From JBBDSV01 sp040904785 (GTDB taxonomy: Bacteria > Actinomycetota > Nitriliruptoria > Nitriliruptorales > Nitriliruptoraceae), in assembly GCA_040904785.1 (NCBI GenBank), contig JBBDSV010000037.1:1-8153 (forward strand): a stretch of 8,153 nt of DNA. Reading direction: 5' to 3'. Every line of letters begins with the position of its first letter. The first letter of the stretch is position 1. The notes under the pieces were generated by a model, which worked only from the letters and a program-made list of their open reading frames with translations, ran no database searches and was not told where the DNA came from. This document shows, piece by piece, positions 7,270 to 8,153 of the stretch. The position numbers were made by a program, and so were the translations under genes.

Positions 7270-7661
7270 GGGTCTTCTCAGCGGTGATGCCGGTATCCGG
7301 TGCGAGCACCTCGTCGTCGATGGGTTCGGCCGTCACGCCTGGCCACGTCACAGAGGATTTCTGCTGAGGCTGGGGCGGTCAGCGGTCGAAGGCGCGCGTG
7401 AACACGTCGTCGGGGCTCTCGATGGCCAGCTCGCTGAGTACGGCGTTGACGTCGCCGGTCGCCCTGGTAGTTGCAGAGGACGCTTTCGGTTGACTGGCGC
7501 CCCCTGCAGGAGCTCGATGCTTACGCCCTCGGCGAGGCCCTTGAGCCGATGCTACGTAGGGCGTGGAAGCTGAGCCCTTCGCTTAACTTGGGCGACGCGG
7601 CGGCCGTCGTACATTGTTTGACGCGCTTGCCGATGCGCTTCTTCGACAGCAGTTGGCCGGC
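7270..7661. other. Gap with no recognisable gene; probable gene debris
   Basis: About 390 bases without a gene I can name. On the - strand one frame has a protein-like C-terminal stretch (about 7379-7468, containing VNAVLSELAIESPDDVFTR and ending AFDR-stop). The same frame reopens after that stop to give a 39-codon frame (7232-7351, GTG start) overlapping the kinase 5' end. On the + strand a 65-codon frame (7471-7668, TTG start) and a helix-like stretch LFDALADALLRQQLAGGL (7614-7667) are visible. None has a Shine-Dalgarno or a family signature I know. I see no tRNA, insertion sequence or clear kinase promoter. Broken frames on both strands and the neighbouring integrase relic suggest decay. 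Confidence 0.45.
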
Positions 7662-8045
7662 GGTCTGACCGGGAGACGGATCGACCAAGACGGGTCAACG
7701 CCAGACATGCTCACCGGTTGCTACGTCGACCCCTCCGCGGGCCGGATGATGGTTGATACATTCGCCCGCCGCTGACTCAAGACGCAGGAGTTCGATCCAG
7801 GGGCGACTGCGCCGATTGCCGCGGGATCCGGCTCCCCGACGTCGTGGTCACCGCGATCGCCGAACGGCTGCGCGTGTCCCCGGGCCAGGAGTGGGGCCTC
7901 GTGTTCACCTCGAGGGTGGGGTCAGCATTCGCGCAGTGTCGCGCATCGGGGGTACGCGGACCCCGACTTCACGCCGGGGACCTACACCCACCTCATGCCG
8001 ACGAGCGAGGACCGAACGCGGCCCGTGGTGGATGCTGCGTTCGGC
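7662..8045 (+). pseudogene. Tyrosine recombinase (phage-type integrase) pseudogene
   Basis: Remnants of an actinobacterial phage-type integrase lie in correct order but in different frames. Frame A (7662-7799) gives GRRIDQD, MLTGCYVDPSAGR and TFARR, then a TGA (7773-7775) where the family has Trp, then LKTQEFDP. Frame B (7826-7912) gives IRLPDVVVTAIAERL and GLVFT. Frame C (about 7909-7952) gives LEGGVSIRAVSRIGG. Frame A resumes (7953-8045) with YADPDFTPGTYTHLMPTSED and ends near VVDAAFG. The nucleophile would be the Tyr at 7983-7985 in TYTHLM. Most of the core-binding domain is missing between FDP and IRLPD, and the HxLRH active-site box is missing between GLVFT and LEGG. Intact relatives have roughly 370-400 residues; here fewer than 130 codons remain. 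It cannot be functional. The original start is not identifiable. Confidence 0.78.
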
Positions 8046-8062
8046 CCTCGCGATCGATCGGT

Positions 8063-8098
8063 GGCCCCATGGCGGGGCCCCGCACCTAGGCGGGGACC
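8063..8098. repeat. Tandem GC-rich hairpins downstream of the integrase relic
   Basis: GGCCCC (8063-8068) can pair with GGGGCC (8074-8079) around a 5-base loop. Alternatively, 8075-8083 can pair with 8090-8098 (core CCCCGC/GCGGGG, one mismatch) around a 6-base loop. The two stems share bases and are mutually exclusive. There is no T tract. They could be a terminator remnant, part of an old attachment-site region, or chance in GC-rich DNA. Confidence 0.25.
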
Positions 8099-8153
8099 GT
8101 GTTTCAGCTGGCGAGAGCGGGTCTCGGGGCGGGGCGGTTCAGATGTCGTAGTA

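Noticed and set aside
7785..7805. Possible tRNA T-arm (GTTCGATCC)
   Set aside because: No acceptor, D or anticodon stems could be placed around it, and the bases encode QEFDP of the integrase remnant in frame.
7753..8151. 132-codon + strand frame taken as one intact gene
   Set aside because: Only its short stretch LEGGVSIRAVSRIGG is integrase-like. The flanking integrase motifs lie in other frames, so the long frame is an accident of decay rather than a gene.

Overview
This high-GC window looks actinobacterial, most likely from the Mycobacteriales (Mycobacterium, Rhodococcus, Gordonia or Nocardia type). The evidence is the mycobacterial-type SOS box, the actinobacterial error-prone repair genes, the high G+C with long spurious reading frames on the opposite strand, and a leaderless-looking promoter. 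I cannot fix the genus from sequence alone.

Positions 38-5681 (+ strand) hold a complete DNA-damage mutagenesis cassette in one probable operon, imuA'-imuB-dnaE2. A perfect LexA box (46-61) lies directly against a TANNNT-type -10 element whose predicted start point is the A of the imuA' start codon. The genes are tightly packed: 1 nt separates imuA' from imuB and 9 nt separates imuB from dnaE2. In the established mycobacterial model, LexA cleavage after DNA damage induces all three. ImuB, an inactive Y-family polymerase, tethers the error-prone C-family polymerase DnaE2 to the sliding clamp. ImuA', an accessory protein with a RecA-like fold, acts with ImuB. The usual clamp-binding segment of ImuB appears degenerate here.

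Positions 5682-5835 are a short convergent gap with small inverted repeats and no convincing terminator. Positions 5836-7269 (- strand) encode a six-helix membrane sensor histidine kinase with all catalytic boxes. No response regulator is visible in the window. Its N-terminal ~35 residues weakly recall the start of a KaiB/SasA thioredoxin-like domain.

Positions 7270-8153 are decayed DNA. About 390 bases hold no recognisable gene. They are followed by a tyrosine-recombinase (phage-type integrase) pseudogene on the + strand, whose remains can be read across three frames with one nonsense codon, two internal deletions and one frameshift. The integrase relic suggests that this flank, and possibly the kinase and mutagenesis cassette, border an old integrated element.
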